A DNA stretch of 64,000 bases from Robiginitomaculum sp. (GTDB taxonomy: Bacteria > Pseudomonadota > Alphaproteobacteria > Caulobacterales > Maricaulaceae). The notes under the pieces were generated by a model that ran no database searches, was not told where the DNA came from, and worked only from the letters and a program-made list of their open reading frames with translations. Made by a program: the position numbers and the translations under genes. Location of the stretch: NCBI GenBank assembly GCA_002733495.1, contig NVVV01000063.1, positions 91,987-155,986 on the forward strand, in the 5' to 3' direction. Of this stretch, positions 36,605-44,690 are shown piece after piece (the first letter of the stretch is position 1; each line of letters begins with the position of its first letter).

Positions 36605-36678
36605 GGCCCTGTAGCATAGCGGTATGCGCAGGTCTCTAAAACCCAAAAACGCGGGTTCGAATCCTGTCAGGGCCACCA
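36605..36678 (+). tRNA. tRNA with anticodon CTA (amber suppressor)
   Basis: Perfect acceptor GGCCCTG/CAGGGCC, A73, encoded CCA, D-arm GCATAGCGGTATGC, T-arm GCGGG TTCGAAT CCTGT. Loop CTCTAAA (36634-36640) gives anticodon CUA, complementary to UAG. The outer two pairs of the anticodon stem (CAGGT/ACCCA) are C-A and A-C mismatches. Amino acid identity not evident. Confidence 0.78.
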
Positions 36679-36724
36679 ACAAAAGGACATATTCTATGAC
36701 TTGGACCTAGATATTCAAACCACC

Positions 36725-36766
36725 CTAAATTTATTGTTACTTAGCAAACAACAAATATAAATTTAG
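36725..36766 (+). repeat. inverted repeat before a gene
   Basis: CTAAATTTAT / ATAAATTTAG, ten perfect pairs, 22-base loop, ending 13 bases before the next ATG. Possible operator or translation-control hairpin. Confidence 0.45.
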
Positions 36767-36778
36767 GAAATAAAGAAC

Positions 36779-37162
36779 ATGAAAAATATAGAGTTAAAAA
36801 TTAAGTCGAAACATCTGACACTAGAACCATCCATAATCAGATTGGAAGAAAATAGATTGAAACGTATCGCTCGTCGATTACGCGAACATCAAAAGAGTGA
36901 CATGAGTGTCATGTCTAAAATGTTGTCTTTACAATCACATCGCCGTGGCGTGAAATTGGAAGCAAGAGCAACATATCTTGCGCGGGCCTATCTGTCGGGT
37001 AAAAAATATAACGAAGTAGAAGTGAAGCGTAAAGAGTATAAGGAGTATGATTTCCGTTGGACTGTTCTGAAACGAATAATGTCGATGGTTAACAAGTATA
37101 AGACTAAAGGTTCAATAGATGTTAAACTTGAGGACATCGCAGATTGGACCAACGTGTCTTGA
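36779..37162 (+). CDS. conserved basic phage protein
   Basis: 127 residues. LKIKSKHLTLEPSIIRLEENRLK...HRRGVKLEARATYLARAYLSGKKYNEVEVKRK is a pattern I recall near tRNA genes in several phages. Strongly basic; RNA binding is plausible but unproven. Confidence 0.72.
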   Translation: MKNIELKIKSKHLTLEPSIIRLEENRLKRIARRLREHQKSDMSVMSKMLSLQSHRRGVKLEARATYLARAYLSGKKYNEVEVKRKEYKEYDFRWTVLKRIMSMVNKYKTKGSIDVKLEDIADWTNVS

Positions 37163-37170
37163 ATAATGAA

Positions 37171-37200
37171 ATGGCGTCACGGAAGTGGCGCTATTTTCAT
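37171..37200 (+). terminator. rho-independent terminator
   Basis: Ten-pair stem ATGGCGTCAC / GTGGCGCTAT (two G-U pairs), GGAA loop, then TTTTCATTT. Confidence 0.82.
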
Positions 37201-37207
37201 TTAACGG

Positions 37208-37235
37208 TTGACATATATCATATAACAGTTATACT
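37208..37235 (+). promoter_or_regulatory. sigma70-like early promoter
   Basis: TTGACA, 16-base spacer, TATACT. Confidence 0.8.
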
Positions 37236-37291
37236 CTCCAAAAATAGTAACGTGACACCACAACGTCACTAATTCAATGGAGTATGAGTAA

Positions 37292-37474
37292 ATGTCGAAT
37301 TATGATATTAGTGATTTTGACTATATGATGAGTTCCCTGGGAAATGCGTATTTTTCGAACGTGTCATACGAGTCGCTCTGGTCGGCAGTAATATTGAGTG
37401 ATAATAGAGAAGAATTGGACGCGGCAATTACGGCCACCGCTGATCTGAATGATTTGGTTAACGACGAGACATGA
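37292..37474 (+). CDS. small acidic early protein
   Basis: 60 residues, SD GGAG, Asp and Ser rich. Its 3' end overlaps the 3' end of the minus-strand gene by 17 bases. Function unknown. Confidence 0.65.
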   Translation: MSNYDISDFDYMMSSLGNAYFSNVSYESLWSAVILSDNREELDAAITATADLNDLVNDET

Positions 37475-37721
37475 ATGCCTGTGATCCAAAGAACGTTGCG
37501 ATGATACCAGCTTGTGTTATATAGAACATTTGTATAACGTCTCCAAGAAGCTCCAAACGCGTCTCAGATACCATTGGAGTAAAGAGTATGGCTGTCACTA
37601 TGAGTACGGAGATTGCGGCAGTCCACACGATTGATCGTTGTTGGTCGGATTTCCTATCTTGGTTTTCCAACTCGATTTTCATTTTCTGTATTTCCAGATC
37701 ATGTTGTTCTTGTAGTGTCAT
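37458..37721 (-). CDS. membrane protein on the minus strand
   Basis: 87 residues with SD ACGGAG in front of its ATG on the minus strand. A charged N-terminal helix (1-32) and two TM segments (about 33-50 and 62-80, FYITQAGIIATFFGSQAF). The layout is holin-like or antiholin-like. Only the second clear minus-strand gene, convergent with its left neighbour. Confidence 0.72.
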   Translation of the reverse strand: MTLQEQHDLEIQKMKIELENQDRKSDQQRSIVWTAAISVLIVTAILFTPMVSETRLELLGDVIQMFYITQAGIIATFFGSQAFMSRR

Positions 37722-37753
37722 TTTACTATCTCCGTAGCTTGTGTAGTTATTTA

Positions 37754-37761
37754 TATAAATA
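37754..37761 (+). promoter_or_regulatory. candidate late promoter (TATAAATA)
   Basis: Exact T4 late consensus; the expected start point lies between the GTG at 37768 and the ATG at 37798, favouring the latter as start codon. Confidence 0.45.
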
Positions 37762-37797
37762 TGTAGTGTGAATTATTTAATTGAGGATGAAGAAACG

Positions 37798-38316
37798 ATG
37801 ATATTTAGTGAAGATCAAGTGAAAGATATAATTTCCTTATTGGAAGTATCTTCTCCAGAAACAAAGATATATTTTGGTTGCGACTCTATCCGTTTCCGTA
37901 AAAATAAAAGACGGTACGCAAAATTCGCAACAGTGTGCATCGTGCATAAAGATGGAAGAAGCGGCTGTCGCATTTTTGCATCAAAGTCTGTTGAGCCTGA
38001 TTATGACGTGAAGAAAAACCGTCCTAAAATGCGGATGATGAATGAGGTTACCAAGGTTGTTGAAGCTTATAAACAGCTAATACCTTACATTGAAGGCTTA
38101 TCTGAAATCTATGAGGATAAGAATGGTAAAATTCAAATCAAAGATTTCGATATCGAGATTCACCTAGACATCTCGACTGACCCAAAGCACGGCTCTAACT
38201 GTGCAGCCAAAGAGGCCGCTGGCTACGTCTTGGCATACACAGGTGTTGAGGCCAAGTTGAAACCCGATGCCTTTGCGGCAAGTTTCGGCGGAGATCACGT
38301 AGTCAACCACTCATAA
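37798..38316 (+). CDS. DUF458/RNase H-like fold protein
   Basis: 172 residues. KIYFGCDSIRF, RYAKFATVCIVHKD, the conserved M..E..KV, and DIEIHLDIS...GSNCAAKEAAGYV with AFAASFGGDHV match the DUF458 family with an RNase H-like fold (acidic residues in CDS, HLD, DH). Nuclease activity is possible but not shown. Confidence 0.75.
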   Translation: MIFSEDQVKDIISLLEVSSPETKIYFGCDSIRFRKNKRRYAKFATVCIVHKDGRSGCRIFASKSVEPDYDVKKNRPKMRMMNEVTKVVEAYKQLIPYIEGLSEIYEDKNGKIQIKDFDIEIHLDISTDPKHGSNCAAKEAAGYVLAYTGVEAKLKPDAFAASFGGDHVVNHS

Positions 38317-38320
38317 ATTA

Positions 38321-38345
38321 AAGCGCCTTTCGAGGCGCTTTTTTC
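38321..38345 (+). terminator. rho-independent terminator
   Basis: Perfect stem AAGCGCCT / AGGCGCTT, TTCG loop, T-run. Confidence 0.93.
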
Positions 38346-38374
38346 TTGACACCAATCGAGAAATAGTGTTTAAT
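38346..38374 (+). promoter_or_regulatory. sigma70-like early promoter
   Basis: TTGACA adjoining the terminator, 17-base spacer, TTTAAT. Confidence 0.65.
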
Positions 38375-38398
38375 ATGTCTAACAACATAGGATATATT

Positions 38399-38977
38399 AT
38401 GAGTAAACCTGATTTAGGACCGTTTGGTTATTACCCAGGCGATTACATCTTTAAATGTAAGACGTGCGATACCGAGTATTGGGACGGCGATAAACGCTGT
38501 ATCAATTGCATGTCATGTGCGATGAATATGTGGGAACAGGATCAAATCATAAAACTATTGGTCTGTGGAGGACGAGATTATGGATGGAAAGAGGTTAACG
38601 GAAAAAGAGTCAGAGACCTTGACGAATGCGAGGGACTTTGCGATATCCTTGATGGATTTCTCGAAAGTTCAGAAAAACAGTTCAATACGAATATTAAAAG
38701 CCCGAGGCGCTGGTCTGCATCCAATCTACTCGTCATCCATGGTAATGCGAATGGGGCAGATAAACTTGCTGGCGCATGGGCGCGGGCTGTCGGTGCGGGC
38801 GAACACGGTGTTGGCGCAGACTGGAAAAAGTACGGACGAGGGGCTGGATTTATCCGAAACGCTGAAATGCTCGAACTCAAACCCGATTTTGTGATTGCTT
38901 TCCCAGGCGGGGCAGGTACGAAAATGATGGTATCATTAGCTAAACGTGCTGGTGTACCCGTGAAGGAAATAACATGA
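38399..38977 (+). CDS. SLOG-domain protein (DUF2493, YspA-like) with zinc finger
   Basis: 192 residues from ATG 38399 (AGGA upstream). N-terminal zinc finger CKTC...CINC, then a Rossmann-like SLOG domain: LLVCGGRDYGW, VIHGNANGADKLAGAWA, DWKKYGRGAGFIRNAEML, VIAFPGGAGTKMMVSLAKRAGV. SLOG domains bind nucleotides or NAD-derived ligands in stress and immune proteins. Overlaps a membrane-protein gene, suggesting a membrane-linked partner. Confidence 0.85.
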   Translation: MSKPDLGPFGYYPGDYIFKCKTCDTEYWDGDKRCINCMSCAMNMWEQDQIIKLLVCGGRDYGWKEVNGKRVRDLDECEGLCDILDGFLESSEKQFNTNIKSPRRWSASNLLVIHGNANGADKLAGAWARAVGAGEHGVGADWKKYGRGAGFIRNAEMLELKPDFVIAFPGGAGTKMMVSLAKRAGVPVKEIT

Positions 38978-39261
38978 CAAAATATGAAAAGATTAAACTT
39001 GGACTTACTATATTTCTTTGGATATCTGGTATATCTTTCACCGTCTGGATCGGTAGTTCTATTAAAGATATAACATATATGATGAGTGCGACCTCCGATG
39101 CCCTTGAGCGAATAGAAACTTTGGTAGAAATTGGACCTGAAGGCATAAAGGACATAGGCACAGGAATCAAGGAAGGCGCAGAGACGGCAGGAGAAGGTTT
39201 AGGTACGGCCGGGGCTGATATCATAAACAAGGTTAAAGGTACATTAACATGGCAACAGTGA
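38974..39261 (+). CDS. single-TM protein with Gly-rich cytoplasmic part
   Basis: 95 residues, overlapping the SLOG gene by four bases. N-terminal TM segment (about 8-27), then a Gly/Ala-rich region. Function unknown; may anchor a partner. Confidence 0.65.
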   Translation: MTKYEKIKLGLTIFLWISGISFTVWIGSSIKDITYMMSATSDALERIETLVEIGPEGIKDIGTGIKEGAETAGEGLGTAGADIINKVKGTLTWQQ

Positions 39262-39647
39262 AACAATTACAATCAATAGAATTATATGACATTATATGGA
39301 AAGTGACTGAGAAAAATACAATTGCAAATAGAAAGAAATTGGTGTTGAAAATTGATGGCGAAACGTGGTTTAGGTACAATAAATCTAATCCAGAAGTTTC
39401 CACGAAAAGATATAAATGTGTTGCCATCGTTCGGACAATTGTGGATGGGATAAGTGAAAATTGTCACAGCAAGCTGTACGTGGAATTTGAAAATCAAGAT
39501 GTGGATGAACATAGATTTATTGTGGACGTATGGCACACAGATGATGGTGACGAGTGCTCTTCCGAATGGTCTTATGATGTTTTCTTTAATGCACGGGACG
39601 CCGATAAAAATGGTAATGAAAGACGTGGCCGCCTTGACAGACGTTGA
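39249..39647 (+). CDS. protein of unknown function
   Basis: 132 residues, overlapping genes on both sides. Beta-rich by composition with an acidic C-terminal third. No family recognised. Confidence 0.6.
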   Translation: MATVKQLQSIELYDIIWKVTEKNTIANRKKLVLKIDGETWFRYNKSNPEVSTKRYKCVAIVRTIVDGISENCHSKLYVEFENQDVDEHRFIVDVWHTDDGDECSSEWSYDVFFNARDADKNGNERRGRLDRR

Positions 39648-40011
39648 ATCGCAAATACCACAGACTGTCGATATTTATCCAATAACTGTGATAGATTCTA
39701 TAGATGATAAAATGGAGTATGGACACAGTACATTCAGAGACGGCACAGTTGTGCCATTCTGTAAGTTCCTGCCAGACGTTATCATCGGAAGCATAAACAA
39801 CGAGCCAACTCCTATCGTGCAACAGCGCGGCCCTTATCAATGGTCCGCATCGGAAATCAAGGCGACACGGTCAACGCGCGATGGTAAAGGCGTTTACATA
39901 CTGGAGATAGGCAGAATAATTGTAGGTATAGTTTCAGGTTTGCCAGTTTGTTGGTTTTCTGATGGCAAATATCGTATGGACAACATAGAACATGAAATGG
40001 ATTTGATATGA
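39610..40011 (+). CDS. protein of unknown function
   Basis: 133 residues from ATG 39610 (a second ATG two codons later). The longer in-frame reading overlaps the previous gene entirely and is rejected. No family recognised. Confidence 0.55.
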   Translation: MVMKDVAALTDVESQIPQTVDIYPITVIDSIDDKMEYGHSTFRDGTVVPFCKFLPDVIIGSINNEPTPIVQQRGPYQWSASEIKATRSTRDGKGVYILEIGRIIVGIVSGLPVCWFSDGKYRMDNIEHEMDLI

Positions 40012-40223
40012 GCAATACAGTTTTGAGTGCAGAAGAGTTTAAAGAATTCAACACATTGAAATTGATGTTCAAGGGATATATGTCACGTGAAATCAACACT
40101 TACTTTGTGTGTGGAGAAGGCGGTGAAAGGGATCGCCTAGGATTACCAGAATACCTTACAGTATGTCCAGCCTTCGGATCAGATTTAAGTTTCTTTTATA
40201 AGAGGGTTGACAAGGACATCTGA
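40008..40223 (+). CDS. small protein of unknown function
   Basis: 71 residues, four-base overlap with the previous gene. No family recognised. Confidence 0.6.
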   Translation: MSNTVLSAEEFKEFNTLKLMFKGYMSREINTYFVCGEGGERDRLGLPEYLTVCPAFGSDLSFFYKRVDKDI

Positions 40224-40234
40224 TAGTATATGAT
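40207..40234 (+). promoter_or_regulatory. sigma70-like early promoter
   Basis: TTGACA, 16-base spacer, TATGAT. Confidence 0.7.
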
Positions 40235-40260
40235 ATACTTGTAAACAAATGAAGGACTAT

Positions 40261-40455
40261 ATGATGAATAAAGATGAAATTATCGCCAAGCTTATAGTGA
40301 TACAACCTAAACTTGACGCATCATTACCCGACGCATATAAACGTGCCATTATAGCAATGACATACGATGTAGTGATGTCGGAAGTTTCTTCTAAAATCAA
40401 AGCACTGGAAGAGCAACTGGAATGGTCTGAAGATGCTAGTCCCGGCCACATATAA
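40261..40455 (+). CDS. small early protein, function unknown
   Basis: 64 residues from ATG 40261 (SD GAAGGA); the ATG at 40249 precedes the SD. Helical, acidic C-terminus. Confidence 0.6.
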   Translation: MMNKDEIIAKLIVIQPKLDASLPDAYKRAIIAMTYDVVMSEVSSKIKALEEQLEWSEDASPGHI

Positions 40456-40517
40456 GATTCCACAGAGAATGATCAATACACTCTGATTAAATAATTTAAA
40501 CTATGAAGGAATAAACC

Positions 40518-42518
40518 ATGTCTAAAGACTTTCCAATCTTCGCGGAATTACTGCGAAAAAACTTTGATGCTATGTCAGCCACTGAATTATATTTTGTCGA
40601 CGTCGATGTAAATGTTATGTGGGATTATTATCTATCCGCATATCCAGAAGGTGAAAATCCAATCTCTCGAGAACGCGCGGAACATGATTGCTCTTGTTGT
40701 AAGAATTTTATTCGCAACGTCGGTAACATAGTATCACTCGAAACAGGTGTGAAGACGACTATATGGGACATTCCTAATCTTCCGTATCCTTATGATATGG
40801 TTGCACAGAAAATGAACGATTATATTCTAACATTCAAGACAAAGAATGTGTACCGTTCATCGGAATGCACTCAGGGCCAAGGTTCCAACACAGAACAGAC
40901 AGATAATGGACCCATCACATGGCATCACTTCCAAGTGAAAATTCCCAGTGATAAAGTTCGAGGAGAAATTCCAACTTTTCATTCTTCCTTGGAAAGTGCC
41001 GCAAAAGTCTTTGAGCGTGGTTTGAATGAAATCACTATTGATTCCTTACAAACTATTCAGGACCTGATTGCTGATAAGAACTTGTATCGCGGCGCAGAAC
41101 ATTCTCGAACTATTTCGGCATTCAAATCTCTTGTCCAAGAATATTCGAAGTTGAACAGTGATGAATCGCGCAATACGTTTGTTTGGAAAAATATCATGTC
41201 ACCTTCAGCACGTTTTCGTAATACTGTTATCGGCACACTTGGTGTCGATCTGTCTGACGGTAAAGGTCTTGATGATGCAGTGCGGATGTTTGAATCCAAG
41301 GTTGCGCCTGAAAATTACAAACGTCCGAAGTCTCTGATCACAAAGGCAATGATCCAAGATGCTGTACAAACGTTGCAGGACAATGGACTGGAAAGCTCGC
41401 TGTCCCGTCGCTTTGCGCGATTGCAAGATGTCAGTGTGAACAATGTCCTATTCGTGGACAACACTGTTAAAGCCAAGATGAAAGATGGCATCGAAGGTCT
41501 TCTTATGGAAGAAGTTAAACCAGCTAAAGTGAACCTCGATAACGCGCGGGAAATTGGCATTGAACAGTTCATGGCAACAATTTTGCCTAAAGCTAGATCA
41601 ATCGATATGTTGGTCAAGAATAAGCATGACGGCAATTTCGTTTCGCTCACTTCACCAAATGAAGCTGATACCAATTCACTGTTCAAGTGGGACAACGATT
41701 TCGCCTGGTCTTATGACGGTGATATTGCGGATTCCTCTATCGCAAGACGTGTGGCGAAAGCTGGCGGTCGTGTGAAAGGTGCCAAAATGCGTGTAAGTCT
41801 GGCATGGTTTAACTACGACGATCTTGATATCCATGTATATGAGCCGTGCGGCAATCACATATCCTTCAACAATAAATCTGGTAAACTGGATGTTGATATG
41901 AATGTGGGCAGCTGCGGATCACGAAAAGCTGTGGAAAATGTGTCATGGATGAATACACCAAGCGACGGTAAATATATCGTGAAAGTTGACAACTATACCA
42001 AACGTGAATCCATCGATGTGGGTTTCGAGTTGGAAGTTGAATGTAACGGACAAGTTTCCAATTATCAATACGGTAAGATTGTGGGTAAAAGTGTCAAATC
42101 GTTAACGCTCACAGTAAAGAACGGCATCATTGTTGAAATCGTTTCTGATAAAAATGTCACAGGTTCAAGTGCTATAAGCCAAAATAAATGGGGAGTTACG
42201 ACGGAAACACTTGTAAAAGTCAACACAATGATGTATAGTCCTAACTACTGGGACGAGAATGTTGTAGGAAATAAACATTGGTTCTTCATGTTAGATGGAT
42301 GTCTGAACCCAGACAGCACACGTGGAATTTATAATGAGTTCCTGAACAGTGATCTTGAGAAACACCGCAAGGTCTTTGAGATTTTAGGAGATAAGACTAA
42401 GTGTCCTGTCTCTGACAGTCAACTTAGTGGTTTGGGGTTCTCCTCTACCAAGAAGGATGATGTAACAGTTTTGGTCAAAACAGAGACTAAAACACAACCA
42501 TATAAAATTGTATTTTAA
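40518..42518 (+). CDS. large conserved phage protein of unknown function
   Basis: 666 residues. N-terminal region LYFVDVDVNVMWDYYLSAYPEGENPI..ERAEHDCSCCKNFIRNVGNIV; a middle helical region; and around residues 425-510 a domain RVSLAWFNYDDLDIHVYEPCGNHISF...GKLDVDMN like the YfaP/DUF2135 beta domain. I recall full-length relatives in many large phages. The conserved Cys/His and Asp residues suggest metal binding, but no activity can be named. SD AAGGA. Confidence 0.75.
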   Translation: MSKDFPIFAELLRKNFDAMSATELYFVDVDVNVMWDYYLSAYPEGENPISRERAEHDCSCCKNFIRNVGNIVSLETGVKTTIWDIPNLPYPYDMVAQKMNDYILTFKTKNVYRSSECTQGQGSNTEQTDNGPITWHHFQVKIPSDKVRGEIPTFHSSLESAAKVFERGLNEITIDSLQTIQDLIADKNLYRGAEHSRTISAFKSLVQEYSKLNSDESRNTFVWKNIMSPSARFRNTVIGTLGVDLSDGKGLDDAVRMFESKVAPENYKRPKSLITKAMIQDAVQTLQDNGLESSLSRRFARLQDVSVNNVLFVDNTVKAKMKDGIEGLLMEEVKPAKVNLDNAREIGIEQFMATILPKARSIDMLVKNKHDGNFVSLTSPNEADTNSLFKWDNDFAWSYDGDIADSSIARRVAKAGGRVKGAKMRVSLAWFNYDDLDIHVYEPCGNHISFNNKSGKLDVDMNVGSCGSRKAVENVSWMNTPSDGKYIVKVDNYTKRESIDVGFELEVECNGQVSNYQYGKIVGKSVKSLTLTVKNGIIVEIVSDKNVTGSSAISQNKWGVTTETLVKVNTMMYSPNYWDENVVGNKHWFFMLDGCLNPDSTRGIYNEFLNSDLEKHRKVFEILGDKTKCPVSDSQLSGLGFSSTKKDDVTVLVKTETKTQPYKIVF

Positions 42519-42527
42519 GGAATGAAC

Positions 42528-42944
42528 ATGAAACGTAAACTGATTATACCACTTATTTTGCTGGGGGCATTTTCCGTCATGGGCGCCCAATGTGATACTG
42601 ATGCGGCAACAGCTTCGCGCAATCTATCACAAGCCGCAGATAACTTTGAAATTATGAGGAACATCGTATTTTATAATACATGGACCGATACAGAGGTCGT
42701 CACGGTAACAGGACTATGCTCAATCGAAGTACAGAAGGACAAATTGTCTGTTATCTGTAAAGATGATGGTGAATTCAAAAAGCACTATATGGGCCGAAGT
42801 GACAACATGACATTCTTTGCGGTACAGGTAAAATCCGCAGATGTCTCGACTGTACACACGCGGATTGTGTGGAAACCTCTATCGTTCATTCCAGACATCG
42901 AATTGAAAGTTGATGTTGATGAACTCAAGAAAGATCGTTACTGA
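42528..42944 (+). CDS. exported protein with signal peptide
   Basis: 138 residues from ATG 42528. MKRKLIIPLILLGAFSVMGAQC is a signal sequence with a Cys where a lipobox would be, though Gln at -1 is atypical. Mature part has no recognised domain. Could act at the host envelope. Confidence 0.65.
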   Translation: MKRKLIIPLILLGAFSVMGAQCDTDAATASRNLSQAADNFEIMRNIVFYNTWTDTEVVTVTGLCSIEVQKDKLSVICKDDGEFKKHYMGRSDNMTFFAVQVKSADVSTVHTRIVWKPLSFIPDIELKVDVDELKKDRY

Positions 42945-43055
42945 TCAAACTAACAACCCCTAATGGGTTTATCTGGCAAGGGCCGTCTAATTAGCGCGTG
43001 TATAGAGAAACAATTCCCTGCGCCAGAGCGTATAAATGAAATAAAGGAGAATACT

Positions 43056-43457
43056 ATGAATATTTTTGAACGCGCATCGCGCAAAAAATTACGGTTCCCG
43101 TCACCTGTTGGCGCACTAAGCGCAGAGCAATTGTGGGACCTTCCACTTCTTGTTCGCGGCGCGGCACGGGCCGACCTCGACGGCATTGCCCGAGGCATCA
43201 ACAATGAATTGAAAGCTGTATCGGACGAGAGCTTTGTGGAAGTGTCAAACGATCCTAAACGGGTCGAATTGCAATTGGCACTGGACATCACGAAACATGT
43301 TATTGCTTCCAAGCAAGCCGATGTTACTGCCATAGAAATCCGTGAAGCGAAACGTTCCGAGCGTGTAGCTCTATTATCAGCATTGGCTAACAAGAAAGAC
43401 GCGGCCATTCAGAACATGTCCGAAGATGAAATCAACGCGAAACTTGCTGCATTGTAA
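43056..43457 (+). CDS. conserved phage protein (MNIFERA family)
   Basis: 133 residues, SD AAGGAG. MNIFERASRKKLRFPSPVGALSAEQLWDLPL...IARGINNELKAVSDESFV and the C-terminal K..A.I..MS..E..A.LA are a widespread phage family I recall, of unknown function. Mostly helical. Confidence 0.82.
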   Translation: MNIFERASRKKLRFPSPVGALSAEQLWDLPLLVRGAARADLDGIARGINNELKAVSDESFVEVSNDPKRVELQLALDITKHVIASKQADVTAIEIREAKRSERVALLSALANKKDAAIQNMSEDEINAKLAAL

Positions 43458-43460
43458 TGT

Positions 43461-43490
43461 GTTTGGGCCTTGAGAAATCTTGGCCCAAAC
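43461..43490 (+). terminator. terminator-like hairpin
   Basis: GTTTGGGCC / GGCCCAAAC, nine perfect pairs, 12-base loop, weak T content after it. Confidence 0.65.
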
Positions 43491-43529
43491 TCTAAACATC
43501 TCGTACCTGAAATACACAAAGGATAGAAA

Positions 43530-43682
43530 ATGAATATGACTAATTTAATAATCGGTGTAAGCGTCACGGCGCTTCTAACTGGCGTACAAATGGCCGATGG
43601 CATACCGTTCTCGCAAGCATTTATTGCACCCGCAATTGGGTCATTTGTCGGTATTGTGGTTTTTAATAAGTTTTTTCAATGA
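43530..43682 (+). CDS. small two-TM membrane protein
   Basis: 50 residues; hydrophobic segments about 4-20 and 29-47. SD AAGGA. Stop overlaps the next start. Confidence 0.6.
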   Translation: MNMTNLIIGVSVTALLTGVQMADGIPFSQAFIAPAIGSFVGIVVFNKFFQ

Positions 43683-43876
43683 CAGATACCGAAAAGTTAA
43701 AAAAGCTAGAGGCGAAACTGATCCTTGTCGAAAGTTTAGTCGACGGCGTGGCACTTATTGTGGAACGCCAGGACATTGTGATCGATAGCCAGAAACGCAC
43801 CATCGAGGGATTGCGTATGTTCATCAAAGGACAAACGAACAATTCACTCGAGATGTTGGCTGGACGTGACATATGA
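43679..43876 (+). CDS. small coiled-coil protein
   Basis: 65 residues, helical (KLKKLEAKLILVESLVDGVALIVE), four-base overlaps with both neighbours. Function unknown. Confidence 0.65.
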   Translation: MTDTEKLKKLEAKLILVESLVDGVALIVERQDIVIDSQKRTIEGLRMFIKGQTNNSLEMLAGRDI

Positions 43877-44190
43877 ATGGTATTGAATTAATTCTACAAG
43901 AGCGACAAAGACAGATTGATGTAGAGGGTTGGTCGGCAGAGCATGATGATGCACACAACGACGGCTCTCTTATTGATGCCGCCATGGCATATCTAAGAAA
44001 TGTCAATGGTTATAAAATATCACGATGGGTTGATTTTTTGCGGCAGCGGACACACGTGCCGAATTGGCCAGAAACTTGGGCCAGAGGTTGGTACAAACCA
44101 GAAAGCGCGATACGCGACCTTGTTAAGTCAGGTGCACTGATCGCCGCCGAAATTGATCGTCTCCAACGTCGCACCGAAAATAAAGGATAA
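43873..44190 (+). CDS. conserved phage protein, possible nucleotide pyrophosphohydrolase-like
   Basis: 105 residues. LILQERQRQIDVEGWSAEHDDAHNDGSLIDAAMAYL...RDLVKSGALIAAEIDRLQR is a widespread phage family; the ER..Q...EGW...HDD.H.. pattern recalls all-alpha NTP pyrophosphohydrolases, but assignment is tentative. Confidence 0.72.
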   Translation: MNGIELILQERQRQIDVEGWSAEHDDAHNDGSLIDAAMAYLRNVNGYKISRWVDFLRQRTHVPNWPETWARGWYKPESAIRDLVKSGALIAAEIDRLQRRTENKG

Positions 44191-44194
44191 ATCG

Positions 44195-44467
44195 TTGACC
44201 ATAAAAGTGACATATATGCCAGCTGGCAGCGGCGCGTTAGGTCCTAATGGCGAAAAAGAACTCGACTTCGACACACACGCGGACTTTCGCGATTGGTTAC
44301 CCAAATTCATATGTAAAGATTGTGTCGACGGGGCGGAGAATGACCAGGAATGTGTTACCATATCTGATTATTTGAATTCGTCTTGTGGATGCGAGTTATG
44401 GGTAGATGATCCAGATGAGATTATTTTTTGGGATGACGTTATTGTGGAGAGAAAAATTGATCAGTGA
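44195..44467 (+). CDS. small acidic protein, TTG start
   Basis: 90 residues from TTG 44195, chosen because AAAGGA lies nine bases upstream; the upstream ATG lies deep in the previous gene. Cys residues (CKDC, CGC) may bind metal. Function unknown. Confidence 0.6.
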   Translation: MTIKVTYMPAGSGALGPNGEKELDFDTHADFRDWLPKFICKDCVDGAENDQECVTISDYLNSSCGCELWVDDPDEIIFWDDVIVERKIDQ

Positions 44468-44690
44468 ATATATCGGAACCTATCTTCCGTGGTTATTGTC
44501 TTGTATTACGATATACCAGACATTTCTGGCAGGCAACATACACAGACATACATGGGCGGTTGGCATTGCCAATCAGGTGTTATGGCTGGTATGGATTCTT
44601 GCGACTGCAAATTGGGGATTCTTGCCGCTAAATATCGCGCTATGGATACTATACATTAAAAATCATATGCAGTGGAATCCAAAACCATGA
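44457..44690 (+). CDS. small polytopic membrane protein, TTG start
   Basis: 77 residues from TTG 44457 (GTGGAGAG upstream). Three hydrophobic segments and Trp-rich (IGTYLPWLLSCITIYQTFLAGN...HTWAVGIANQVLWLVWILAT). Similar membrane proteins occur in other phages; function unknown. Confidence 0.65.
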   Translation: MISEYIGTYLPWLLSCITIYQTFLAGNIHRHTWAVGIANQVLWLVWILATANWGFLPLNIALWILYIKNHMQWNPKP

